Shown here one piece after another: positions 31,045 through 38,911 of a stretch of DNA of 64,000 bases (position 1 is its first letter; each line of letters starts with the position of its first letter). The stretch lies in contig DCIK01000015.1 of assembly GCA_002315975.1 (NCBI GenBank), forward strand, positions 1 through 64,000, given 5' to 3'. The notes under the pieces were generated by a model. It was given only the letters and a program-made list of their open reading frames with translations, was not told where the DNA came from and searched no databases. Made by a program: the position numbers and the translations under genes. The stretch is from Clostridiales bacterium UBA1728. Lineage in GTDB: Bacteria > Bacillota > Clostridia > Oscillospirales > Oscillospiraceae.

Positions 31045-31818
31045 GTGCTGAAAATAGAAAACCTCCGTTTTTCCTATGCAAGACGCGAAGCGGAAATCCT
31101 CAGGGGGCTGGAGCTGGAGCTTCCTGCCGGCAAGGTCGGCATCCTGCTGGGCAAGAACGGCTGCGGCAAGACCACCCTGTTCAAGAGCGTTCTTGGCATC
31201 GAAAAGCCCGGAGAGGGCAAGATATCCTTTGCAGGCAAGGAGCTCAACTCCTTTTCACCCCGGGAGCGGGCAAAGCTGGTGGCCTATGTGCCCCAGCATA
31301 TCCACTTCGGCAATCTGAGCGTGTACGATTCCATCCTCATGGGTCGGGTTGCGTACTTCGGCTCCAAGGCCGGGGAGAGTGACAGGGCGGTTGTGGATGC
31401 GATCATCAGCGAAATGGGTCTGGAGTCCTTTGCGGAGCGCAACGCCGAGGCACTGTCCGGCGGAGAGAAGCAGAAAATCGCCATTGCCCGGGCTCTGGCG
31501 CAGGAGCCTGCTCTGCTGATATTCGACGAGCCCACGGGCAATCTGGATATGGCCAATGAGCAGCTCATTATCCGGGAAGCTCGCAGACTGGCGGAAAAGC
31601 GGGCGATCACCATTCTCAGCTCCCTTCATGATCTCAATCAGGCGCTGCAAATGGGCGACTGCTTCTACCTTATGCGAGACGGCGTGATCCGCTATGCCGG
31701 CGGCAGCGAGATTCTTACCCCTGAGCACATCCGCGAAATCTTTGACATTGACATCCGTATCATCGAAATAGATGGCGAGAAAATCATTATCGGAGGAAAA
31801 CAACATGAAACACTTTAA
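31045..31818 (+). CDS. FecE/BtuD-type ABC importer ATPase
   Basis: The 257-residue ATPase shows Walker A GKNGCGKTT (about residue 36), the signature LSGGEKQK (about 140), Walker B LLIFDEPTG and the H-loop SSLHDLNQ. It powers the permease encoded just upstream. Start GTG at 31045 with AGGGGGA at proper distance, 3 bases after the permease stop. Its 3' end overlaps the binding-protein gene by 14 bases. Confidence 0.86.
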   Translation: MLKIENLRFSYARREAEILRGLELELPAGKVGILLGKNGCGKTTLFKSVLGIEKPGEGKISFAGKELNSFSPRERAKLVAYVPQHIHFGNLSVYDSILMGRVAYFGSKAGESDRAVVDAIISEMGLESFAERNAEALSGGEKQKIAIARALAQEPALLIFDEPTGNLDMANEQLIIREARRLAEKRAITILSSLHDLNQALQMGDCFYLMRDGVIRYAGGSEILTPEHIREIFDIDIRIIEIDGEKIIIGGKQHETL

Positions 31819-32962
31819 GAGAATAGCACTTTTTCTGGCATTAATCCTATGCCTGAGCGCCTGCGGACAGACGCAGACGGAGGAAGTCAAGACGGATAGC
31901 GTAGCGGTCACGGATATGATCGGCCGGGAGCTGACCATCGTCCCCGGCAGCTATCAGCGGGTGGTCTGCATCGGCGCGGGCGCTCTGCGGATGTACTGCT
32001 ATATCGGCGACACCGCCCTCCTTTGCGGCGTGGAGGACATCGACAACACTTCGCTCCGTGAGCGGCCCAAGATGTTTGACGCCGTGGCCAGACCCTATAT
32101 GCTCGCCTGCGGAGAGAGCTTCACTTCACTTCCCAGCTGCGGCGTAGGCGGCCCCAATGCCCAGACCGCCGAGGCGGAGAAGATTCTCTCCTGCGAGCCT
32201 GATCTTGTCATCAGCGAGTATGAAGATGCTGATAAGGCCAATGCCCTGCAGGAGCAGCTGGGTGTTCCCGTGATCACTCTCCGCACCGGCCCCGACGGTG
32301 TTTTTGATGGAGCCTTTGCCGAAAGTATGACCCTTTTAGGGAAGGTTTTCGGCAGGGAAGAGCGTGCGGAAGCTCTCAACGCCTTTGTGGCAGCGGAGCG
32401 ATCCGAGATTCAGCGGCGCACCGCAGACATATCCGAGGAGGATAAACCCGGCGTATATATCTGCGGTCTGGGCAACTGGGGCACCACCAACCAGCTGATG
32501 ACCGTCCGGAACTATAAGGTGTTTGAGATTGCCAATGTGCGCAATGTGGTTACGGACTCAGAGGGAAGCGGCATCCAGCCCATCGAAGCGGAGAAGTTTG
32601 CTGAGCTGGGGGCGGATATGGATATCATGATCATCGATGCTGCCGCTGTGAAAAATATAAAGCCCCTCTATGCCGAGGACAGCACCATGTTCGATACCTG
32701 CAAGGCGTGGCAGGACGGTCGGGTTTATCTGGAGATGGCCTACAACGCCTACTACACGAACTTTGAAATTGCCCTGCTGAACACTTGGTTCATCGCCAAA
32801 ACGGTCTATCCCGAGCGCTTTGAAGACATAGATATGATGGAAAAGACCGACGAAGTCACCGAGCTTTTCTTAGGTCAGGCGCTTGCGGAGAAAATTTTTG
32901 CCTGCCCCGCCAGCTTTGGCGGCTACGGAAGCATTGACACCGTTAGCTTTTTTGGTGCATAA
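31805..32962 (+). CDS. Lipoprotein substrate-binding protein of the FecBCD-type importer
   Basis: The 385-residue protein starts with a lipoprotein signal, lipobox LSAC with lipidated Cys20, so it is anchored on the outer face of the membrane. The Fe3+-siderophore/cobalamin-type binding fold (periplasmic-binding III) is seen from TDMIGRELTIVPGSYQRVV onward in pieces, with a conserved EPDLVIS-like segment (CEPDLVISEYED). Members present metal chelates, haem or corrinoids to the permease. Start ATG at 31805 after GGAGGA; this overlaps the ATPase gene. It completes the importer ahead of the His-rich methyltransferase. Confidence 0.82.
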   Translation: MKHFKRIALFLALILCLSACGQTQTEEVKTDSVAVTDMIGRELTIVPGSYQRVVCIGAGALRMYCYIGDTALLCGVEDIDNTSLRERPKMFDAVARPYMLACGESFTSLPSCGVGGPNAQTAEAEKILSCEPDLVISEYEDADKANALQEQLGVPVITLRTGPDGVFDGAFAESMTLLGKVFGREERAEALNAFVAAERSEIQRRTADISEEDKPGVYICGLGNWGTTNQLMTVRNYKVFEIANVRNVVTDSEGSGIQPIEAEKFAELGADMDIMIIDAAAVKNIKPLYAEDSTMFDTCKAWQDGRVYLEMAYNAYYTNFEIALLNTWFIAKTVYPERFEDIDMMEKTDEVTELFLGQALAEKIFACPASFGGYGSIDTVSFFGA

Positions 32963-32979
32963 TAGGGAGGAAATCAGTT

Positions 32980-33969
32980 ATGATAGATAAGAACGAAGTC
33001 ATCCGCTTCTTTGATGCTCACGCTTCCCGGTGGGACGCGGAGATGATCCGCTCCGATGCCGTCATCAGCCGCATCCTTGACAATGCGGGAGTGGGGCAGG
33101 GAAGCAAGGTGCTTGATGTGGCCTGCGGCACCGGCGTTCTCATCGGCGATTATCTCTCTCGGGGTGTGGCTTCGGTTACGGGTGTAGACATCTCTCCGGA
33201 GATGATTGCCATTGCAAAGAGCAAGTTCCCGGAGGCGCAGGTGCGTCTGATCTGCGCTGATGTGGAAGCTCTTCCATTGGATGAAATGTACGATGCCATT
33301 GTGGTTTATAACGCTTTTCCCCATTTTCCCGACCCTGAGAAGCTGATTCATCATCTTGCCGCATTGCTTGCGCCCCACGGGAAGCTGACCGTGGCTCACG
33401 GTATGTCCCGGGAGGCAATTGACGCCCATCATCAGGGCAGCGCAGCGAAGGTTTCCAACGGCCTTATGAGCGCCGAAGCGCTTGCTGCCATCTTCAGTCA
33501 TTACACGGAGGTAACGACAATGATTTCCGATGATACCATGTATCAGGTTACCGGCGAGTCCGTGCTCCACGAGCATGAGCACAGCCATACCCACGAGCAT
33601 ACCCACGCCCACGAGCAGGAGGGCGAGCATACCCATCGGCATACCCACGAGCACAGCCATGAACACAGCCACGACCATGAGCATTTGGACGATCACGGCC
33701 ATGAGCATACCCATGAGCACGATCACGACCACGGCCACGAGCACAGCCATCCCGAAAGCGAGGCGCACAGCCACAGCCACGATATCCCCATGGATATCCT
33801 GCTGGAGCATATGCTGGAGCACAACCGTAGCCATATTGCGGAGCTGGAGCACATTGCCGAGCATCTGGAGGGCATAGCCAGAGATTGCCTGATCCGCGCC
33901 ATCGGAACGCTGGAGCTGGGCTGCGATCAGCTGGACGAGGCTCTGGCCGAGATGCGGCTTGACGGATAA
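32980..33969 (+). CDS. SAM methyltransferase with extreme His-rich metal-binding segment
   Basis: Residues 1-185 form a class I (UbiE/CobL-like) methyltransferase: motif I VLDVACGTGVLIG near residue 44, VDISPEM near 69 and ICADVEALPL near 90. Residues about 198-270 hold roughly 31 His in 72 residues, mostly as HEH, HSH, HDH and HTH pairs, and a helical tail of about 60 residues follows. His tracts of this sort store or deliver Ni, Co or Zn, as in HypB or SlyD. The gene starts 17 bases after the binding protein (GGGAGGAAATC ribosome site) and ends the first transcript of the locus with a terminator. It may methylate the imported ligand or cofactor precursor while the tail loads the metal. The methyl acceptor is unknown. 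Confidence 0.75.
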   Translation: MIDKNEVIRFFDAHASRWDAEMIRSDAVISRILDNAGVGQGSKVLDVACGTGVLIGDYLSRGVASVTGVDISPEMIAIAKSKFPEAQVRLICADVEALPLDEMYDAIVVYNAFPHFPDPEKLIHHLAALLAPHGKLTVAHGMSREAIDAHHQGSAAKVSNGLMSAEALAAIFSHYTEVTTMISDDTMYQVTGESVLHEHEHSHTHEHTHAHEQEGEHTHRHTHEHSHEHSHDHEHLDDHGHEHTHEHDHDHGHEHSHPESEAHSHSHDIPMDILLEHMLEHNRSHIAELEHIAEHLEGIARDCLIRAIGTLELGCDQLDEALAEMRLDG

Positions 33970-33983
33970 ATGAACTGTCTTAT

Positions 33984-34022
33984 AAACCGGGTAGTACCTA
34001 CAGGGTACCGCCCGGTTTTTTC
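33984..34022 (+). terminator. Intrinsic terminator between importer and nitrogenase-like genes
   Basis: AACCGGG pairs with CCCGGTT and AGTACC with GGTACC in one interrupted stem, followed by TTTTTTC. It divides the metal-responsive operon from the reductase genes, which have a separate promoter. Confidence 0.82.
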
Positions 34023-34043
34023 TATGCTCAAAATGAAAAAAGC

Positions 34044-34072
34044 TTGAATTTTATTCCATTCAGTGTCATAAT
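34044..34072 (+). promoter_or_regulatory. Promoter of the nitrogenase-like operon
   Basis: TTGAAT (34044-34049), 17 bases, CATAAT (34067-34072), about 70 bases before the NifH-like start. No C/G palindrome like that at 29623 is present here, so direct control by the CsoR-family sensor is not evident. Confidence 0.65.
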
Positions 34073-34143
34073 GGAAATGCATATAAAGCTCACATTTCAC
34101 GGCGCAAAAATTATTACAAATCACGGAAAGGCAGGGACAGCTC

Positions 34144-34893
34144 ATGAAGAAAATCGCAATCTACGGCAAGGGCGGCATAGGAAAATCCACAGTGGTTTCC
34201 AATATGTCCGCCGCTTTGGCAGCCGAGGGCTACACGGTTATGCAGATCGGCTGCGATCCCAAGTCCGACTCCACCCGCAACCTGACCGGAGGTGTACGCA
34301 TCCCCACGGTGCTGGAAACCATGCGGGACAAGGAAGATGTGGAGCTGGAGGACATTGTTGTCCGTTCCTCTACGGGCGTATACTGCGTGGAATCCGGCGG
34401 CCCCATACCCGGCGTGGGCTGCGCAGGCCGCGGCATTATCACTGCCTTTGAAAAGCTGGAGGAGTTGGACGCCTACGAGACCTATAAGCCCGATGTGATC
34501 TTCTATGATGTGCTGGGCGATGTGGTCTGCGGCGGCTTTGCCATGCCCATTCGCGGGGGCTACGCCGACGATGTGTGCATTGTCACCTCCGGCGAGATGA
34601 TGGCGCTCTATGCCGCCGATAACATTTCCCATGCGGTAAAGTCCTTCGGTAAGCGGGGCTATGCCAGTCTGAAGGGTCTTATCTTCAACGCGAAGAATAT
34701 CGAGGACGAGGACACGCTGGTGAAGAAGGCCGCCGATGAAATCGAGACGGTTATCCTCAAAAAGATTCCCCGGGACGGCAAGATTCAGGAGGCCGAGGCG
34801 CTGGGCAAGACCGTGGTCGAAGCGTTTCCCGACTGCCCGGTGGCACAGCTCTACCGGGAGCTGGCGCTTTCACTGGTGAAGGAGGAGGGCTGA
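34144..34893 (+). CDS. NifH-like iron protein (nitrogenase-like reductase, ATPase component)
   Basis: The 249-residue protein has Walker A GKGGIGKST (residues 8-16) and both Cys that bind the shared 4Fe-4S cluster of NifH dimers: Cys93 in PGVGCAGRG and Cys129 in DVVCGGFAMP. It should pass electrons, one per ATP cycle, to the catalytic partner encoded next. It is shorter than true NifH (about 275-295) and lacks the company of nifE, nifN and nifB. Relatives include BchL/ChlL, CfbC of F430 synthesis, and MarH. It starts with ATG after AAAGGCAGGG and ends 2 bases before the next gene. Role inferred: reduction of a tetrapyrrole or other unsaturated cofactor, not N2. Confidence 0.83.
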   Translation: MKKIAIYGKGGIGKSTVVSNMSAALAAEGYTVMQIGCDPKSDSTRNLTGGVRIPTVLETMRDKEDVELEDIVVRSSTGVYCVESGGPIPGVGCAGRGIITAFEKLEELDAYETYKPDVIFYDVLGDVVCGGFAMPIRGGYADDVCIVTSGEMMALYAADNISHAVKSFGKRGYASLKGLIFNAKNIEDEDTLVKKAADEIETVILKKIPRDGKIQEAEALGKTVVEAFPDCPVAQLYRELALSLVKEEG

Positions 34894-34895
34894 GC

Positions 34896-36203
34896 ATGGA
34901 CGCTGCGCTCTCTCATCTGAAAAAGCTCTCCACCGTCAAGGCGGGCAAGAACATCAAGTTCCTGACCCCTGCGGTCTACTCCGGCGGTTGGTGCCCTATG
35001 CGTGTGGCCTGCAATCTGGCGGAGGATACCATGGGCGTCAGCAGTCTCATGGTCTGTATGCCTGAGTGCGCCACCCACTCCCGGGGCAGCACCTCCAATC
35101 CCGAGGGACCCAACGGCGAGCTGCGCTGGCTCTATGTGCTTGATGCCAACGAAGTCATTTTCGGCTGCCGCAAGGGCGTGTGCGAGGCGCTGCGGGAAAT
35201 GGACGCCGCAGGAGCCAAGGCCATCCTTATGATTGCCACCTGCGTCACCGATCTCATCGGCGAGGACTTTGAGGGCATTATTGCCGAGATGCAGCCTCAG
35301 CTCAAGGCGCGGCTCAGCTATGTGACCATGGGGCAGTTCAAAAACTTCTCCAGCGGCATCGGTACCTGGAAGACCGGCGAGGCCTTTGAGCGTTTCATGG
35401 AGCCGCGGGAAGTGAAGAAAGGTACCTGCAATGTACTCTTCTTAGAGCCGTGGCGCGCCAAAACCGCGCCAGTGGAGCTCCCGCTCATCGTTCATGCGTT
35501 GGAGAAGCGGGGCATCCCTGTCCGCCATCTGACGGCCGGCGCAACGCTCAATGACTATATGAATGCTCCCGACGCAGAGCTGAATCTGGTGGTCAGCTCC
35601 TATACCCAGCCTCTGGCCAAACGCATGGAGGAGCAGTTCGGTATGCCCTATGCGGGTCTGCACATGGCCTACTCCGTGGCGGACATCGACGCGGAATATG
35701 CGAGGATCGAAGAAATTCTCGGCATTGACCTGAAGGAAGAATTCGCCCCCTGGCGGAAAAAAGCCATTGAGCTGGAGGAGAAGGCCAAAACCGTATTGAA
35801 AGGCCTGCGTTACGCCAGTCTCACGGAGGTGGATATGCCCGTGCCGCTGGCGCTGTATCTGGCCTCCTTTGGCTGCGAGGCCATGCTCATCCATCTGGCG
35901 GACATCCACCCCGAGGACATTCAGTGCGCCAAAAAGCTCAAGGCACTGGGCTTTGATCCCCCTGTCTGCCGTATTATGCACCATGACCACGATATCGAGA
36001 TTATTCGCTCTCTTGCACCGGACTTCTGCCTTGGGTATATCAAGAACCCTGTGGAAGGTTTCAGGGTGGCGGAGAATATGAACGACTTCTTCGGCATCAC
36101 CGGCTATGAGCGCACCGTTGGCATATTGCAGCGAATCTTCAATGTATTGGAAACCGGAAAGAACGGAGAAAGGTTGGATATCTATGGGTCTGCACCGATT
36201 TAA
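34896..36203 (+). CDS. NifD/NifK-like catalytic subunit 1 (Cys-rich)
   Basis: This 435-residue oxidoreductase/nitrogenase component 1 protein carries Cys at 33, 39, 54, 58 and 116, the last in ATCVTDLIGED, which matches the conserved CxxxLIGDD of NifD. Three of these can supply ligands for an iron-sulfur cluster at the subunit interface, as ChlN or BchN do. I cannot see the FeMo-cofactor ligands (the Cys and His of NifD), so an N2-reducing cofactor is unlikely. The C-terminal half has DxxxHHDHDIEIIRSL, which may touch the substrate or a metal. It overlaps the next gene by 20 bases. Its pairing with a second, Cys-poor subunit suggests a heterotetramer similar to protochlorophyllide reductase. 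Confidence 0.78.
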   Translation: MDAALSHLKKLSTVKAGKNIKFLTPAVYSGGWCPMRVACNLAEDTMGVSSLMVCMPECATHSRGSTSNPEGPNGELRWLYVLDANEVIFGCRKGVCEALREMDAAGAKAILMIATCVTDLIGEDFEGIIAEMQPQLKARLSYVTMGQFKNFSSGIGTWKTGEAFERFMEPREVKKGTCNVLFLEPWRAKTAPVELPLIVHALEKRGIPVRHLTAGATLNDYMNAPDAELNLVVSSYTQPLAKRMEEQFGMPYAGLHMAYSVADIDAEYARIEEILGIDLKEEFAPWRKKAIELEEKAKTVLKGLRYASLTEVDMPVPLALYLASFGCEAMLIHLADIHPEDIQCAKKLKALGFDPPVCRIMHHDHDIEIIRSLAPDFCLGYIKNPVEGFRVAENMNDFFGITGYERTVGILQRIFNVLETGKNGERLDIYGSAPI

Positions 36204-37422
36204 GCCCCTGCCCTCCGGGCGTATGGGCATCTTCTGGACTCTGGCCTCCATCAAAGAGGCGGCGGTGGTGGAGTTCGGCTGCATGGGTCACAACCTCTAC
36301 AGCGGCGCATCTCTCCGCAGCTACGGCATCTACGAGGGCTACGGCGCTCCGCTCTACACTACCTACATAGACGAAACCGACATCGCCATGGGCGACACCC
36401 ACCGTCTGGACGCCACCATCCGGGAAGTGATCAAAAACGAGCATCCCAAGGTGATCTTCCTGCAACCCTCCGCTGTGCCGGAGGTCATCGGCATGGACAT
36501 GGCCGCCATCGCCAGGCTCATGCAGCCTGACTATCCCGACACGCCCATTATCCCCCTGTGCAACGGCAGCTTTGCCATCTCCCAGCACAAGGGCGTGGAG
36601 GAGGCACTGCGCATTCTGGCAAAAGAGCTGCCTGAGGCTGTGGTAAAAAGCGAAAAGCCCACATATAACATTATTGGCTCCTGCGCCGATCTCTTCAACT
36701 TCGGCGCCGATGAGGTGGAGCTGAGGCGACTGATGCAGGGTGCCTTCGGTATGGAGAAGATCTGCGTGTTCTCCTCCAACTGCTCCGTGACGGATATCCG
36801 GAATATGGGGGCAGCCCATGTGAATCTGGTCATCCGCCGGGAGGGCATCCCCGCTGCCAAGGAGTTGGAGCGGCGCTTCGGTACCCCTTGGGTTTTCGGC
36901 AGACCCTATGGGGAGCAGGGGACTACCGCGTGGCTTGAAAAGGTGGGGGAGAAGTTGGGTAAGGAGCCCTGTGCCTGCTTTATCAAAGAGGAGCTTGATA
37001 CGCTGGAGCTGATGTTTGACCGCCCCCGCCGGACGCTGAAGAATAATCAGTGGTCCTATCCTGACGAGGCCGTCCTGACCATCGGCGGTCACTACGATGT
37101 GGTAAAGGGTATTCTCGAATACGCATCCAGGGAGATGTATCTGACTCCCGGCGAGCACTGGTGCGACTGCCCGGAGATGGGGGATGCGGACATTCCCTAT
37201 TATGACGAGAGCAAATGGGCACCCATCTGCAAGAACCATGAAAAGGGCTACCTGATGTTCTCCGGCGAGGCTCTCCGCTGGGCTGGGAAAAATCTGAGTC
37301 TGCAGATATCCAACCCCGATATCGGCCAGCGTATGCACCCCTGGGGAGCGCCCTTTGTGGGCTACCGGGGCGCGGCGAACCTGCTCAATCTCTGGATCAA
37401 CGAGTATACGCTGAAGCATTAA
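36184..37422 (+). CDS. NifD/NifK-like catalytic subunit 2 (Cys-poor)
   Basis: The 412-residue partner has the component 1 fold, with a single early ligand candidate, Cys33 in EFGCMGHN. At the site equivalent to the third P-cluster Cys it has FLQPSAVPEVIGMD, Ser in place of Cys. Together with the Cys-rich subunit this gives four ligands, enough for one 4Fe-4S cluster and too few for a P-cluster, like the dark-operative protochlorophyllide reductase. Start ATG 36184 is supported by a GAGAAAGG site and sits inside the 3' end of the preceding gene; the longer frame has no ribosome site. It ends the operon. Substrate unknown. Confidence 0.76.
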   Translation: MGLHRFKPLPSGRMGIFWTLASIKEAAVVEFGCMGHNLYSGASLRSYGIYEGYGAPLYTTYIDETDIAMGDTHRLDATIREVIKNEHPKVIFLQPSAVPEVIGMDMAAIARLMQPDYPDTPIIPLCNGSFAISQHKGVEEALRILAKELPEAVVKSEKPTYNIIGSCADLFNFGADEVELRRLMQGAFGMEKICVFSSNCSVTDIRNMGAAHVNLVIRREGIPAAKELERRFGTPWVFGRPYGEQGTTAWLEKVGEKLGKEPCACFIKEELDTLELMFDRPRRTLKNNQWSYPDEAVLTIGGHYDVVKGILEYASREMYLTPGEHWCDCPEMGDADIPYYDESKWAPICKNHEKGYLMFSGEALRWAGKNLSLQISNPDIGQRMHPWGAPFVGYRGAANLLNLWINEYTLKH

Positions 37423-37507
37423 CGGTAAACATCTGCACTGGCCGCAAGCGCTATTCCTTCTTTGCATAGTTACCGCACCTTTTTTTCATAAACTTTGTCG
37501 ATTTGCA

Positions 37508-37536
37508 TTGACAAATGGAAAAAGAGAATGTATAAT
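37508..37536 (+). promoter_or_regulatory. Consensus sigma-A promoter of the MFS/UroD module
   Basis: TTGACA (37508-37513), 17 bases, TATAAT (37531-37536): perfect at both boxes. A leader of about 85 bases follows before the MFS start at 37629. Confidence 0.88.
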
Positions 37537-37628
37537 ATCCATATCACTGAAAAGCAGAAAAGGATACATAGTAATATTTTCCATTTCTGTTTATCTTTTC
37601 AGAAATAATGAGAAAAGGAGAAAAACCC

Positions 37629-38831
37629 ATGGAAAACGAAAATTCCCAGCAGTACGGCACCATAGAAATCATTGCTGCGTTCTGTATCACCGGTATGATC
37701 TACATGGGCAGCTTTGCAGGACCCGTTGCCGCCCAGATCATGAACGCCTTTGGTTTTGAGGCCTCCGACTACAAAACCATCAACACCATTCCCTCTCTGA
37801 TGATGGTCGTCCTGTCCCTTGTTTCCGGCGGTCTGACCAGCAAGTTCCCCATCAAGAAGATCGTTGCTTTCTCCGGTGTCTTTCTGGCCATTGGCGGTCT
37901 GATTCCCGTTTTCACCACCAGCAAGACCATGTACATTGCGTCTAAGGTCATCTTCGGTCTTGGCCACGGCATGATCTTCCCCATGGCTTCCGCCATCATC
38001 AACACACTGTTCAAGGGCGAACAGAAGGACAAACTCATGGGTATACGAGCCGGTGTAGGTGCATTGATGGGAGCCGGCTATACAACCATTGCAGGCTTTG
38101 TGGGTAAAGCCGGCGGCTATAAGGCTGCTCTCTCCTGCACCGCCATTGCCATCCCTCTGGCTCTCTTCATTCTCTGGAAGTGCCCCACCAACGAGCTCAT
38201 GACCAAGAAGGCGAAGGTTGAAGGCGGCGAAGGCGAGAAGAAGCTCACCACCCGAAGCTACGTTCTGTTCTTCTTCATGTTCCTCTACAACATGATGAGC
38301 ATGGCTCTTCTGTCCAACCTTTCTCTGTACCTGAGCGGTGAGGGTCTGGCCGACAGCGGTGTCATCGGCACCATTTCCTCCATGAACACTTACCTTGCTT
38401 TCGTAGCCGGTCTGATCTTCTCCAAGGTTAAGAAGGTGCTGGGTCGTTATACCACCTCTCTGGCATTTATCTGCGTGTCTATCTCCTTCCTGATCATGAC
38501 CAACTGCACCTCCATTCCTCTCTTCTATGTGGCTGTGGCCATCAACGGTCTCGGCTTTGGCTTCTACAACCCCTCCATTACTCTGGCCGTTGCGCAGTCC
38601 GCTGCCAACCCCAAGTACGGCGCTCTGGCCATCTCCGGCTACACCAGCGCCATTGGTATCGGTCAGTTCCTGTCCGCTAAAGTTCTCAAGTTCATCAACG
38701 ACAACTGGTGCCACATCGAGAACCGCGCTGACTGGAAAATCGCCCGCTGGCCCATTTTTGCCATTGCTATCGGCTCCGTGATCTTTATCACGCTGACCGG
38801 CGGCAAGGACGGCAAGAAAAAGGAAGCCTGA
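37629..38831 (+). CDS. MFS transporter of the second UroD module
   Basis: This 400-residue membrane protein has about 12 hydrophobic segments and MFS organisation: a conserved GGLTSKFPIKK loop after helix 2 and a cytoplasmic loop of about 20 charged residues (KKAKVEGGEGEKK) in the middle. It resembles oxalate/formate-type and other organic-anion MFS carriers more than sugar GPH carriers, but I cannot name the substrate. The start at MENEN follows AAAAGGAG; the earlier in-frame ATG lies upstream of this site. The UroD-family gene follows 80 bases on the same strand, so both probably handle the same compound. Confidence 0.7.
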   Translation: MENENSQQYGTIEIIAAFCITGMIYMGSFAGPVAAQIMNAFGFEASDYKTINTIPSLMMVVLSLVSGGLTSKFPIKKIVAFSGVFLAIGGLIPVFTTSKTMYIASKVIFGLGHGMIFPMASAIINTLFKGEQKDKLMGIRAGVGALMGAGYTTIAGFVGKAGGYKAALSCTAIAIPLALFILWKCPTNELMTKKAKVEGGEGEKKLTTRSYVLFFFMFLYNMMSMALLSNLSLYLSGEGLADSGVIGTISSMNTYLAFVAGLIFSKVKKVLGRYTTSLAFICVSISFLIMTNCTSIPLFYVAVAINGLGFGFYNPSITLAVAQSAANPKYGALAISGYTSAIGIGQFLSAKVLKFINDNWCHIENRADWKIARWPIFAIAIGSVIFITLTGGKDGKKKEA

Positions 38832-38846
38832 CACCAAATGAAATTG

Positions 38847-38874
38847 GCACAGACACGGTTTTTCGTGCCTGTGC
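38847..38874 (+). other. Hairpin between the MFS and UroD-family genes
   Basis: GCACAGACACG and CGTGCCTGTGC form a stem of 10 pairs with one mismatch around a GTTTTT-type loop. No T-run follows, so it is more likely a processing or mRNA-stability hairpin than a terminator. Confidence 0.5.
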
Positions 38875-38911
38875 AGTTCAGAAATAATACAATAATTGAG
38901 GAGAAACTATC

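Noticed and set aside
34144..37422. True nitrogenase (nifHDK)
   Set aside because: Subunits are short, P-cluster cysteines are incomplete and nifE, nifN, nifB and nifV are absent; a nitrogenase-like reductase fits better.
37423..37490. Terminator after the nitrogenase-like operon
   Set aside because: CGGTAA and TTACCG could pair, but the loop is about 45 bases and the stem only six pairs; the T-run alone is weak evidence.
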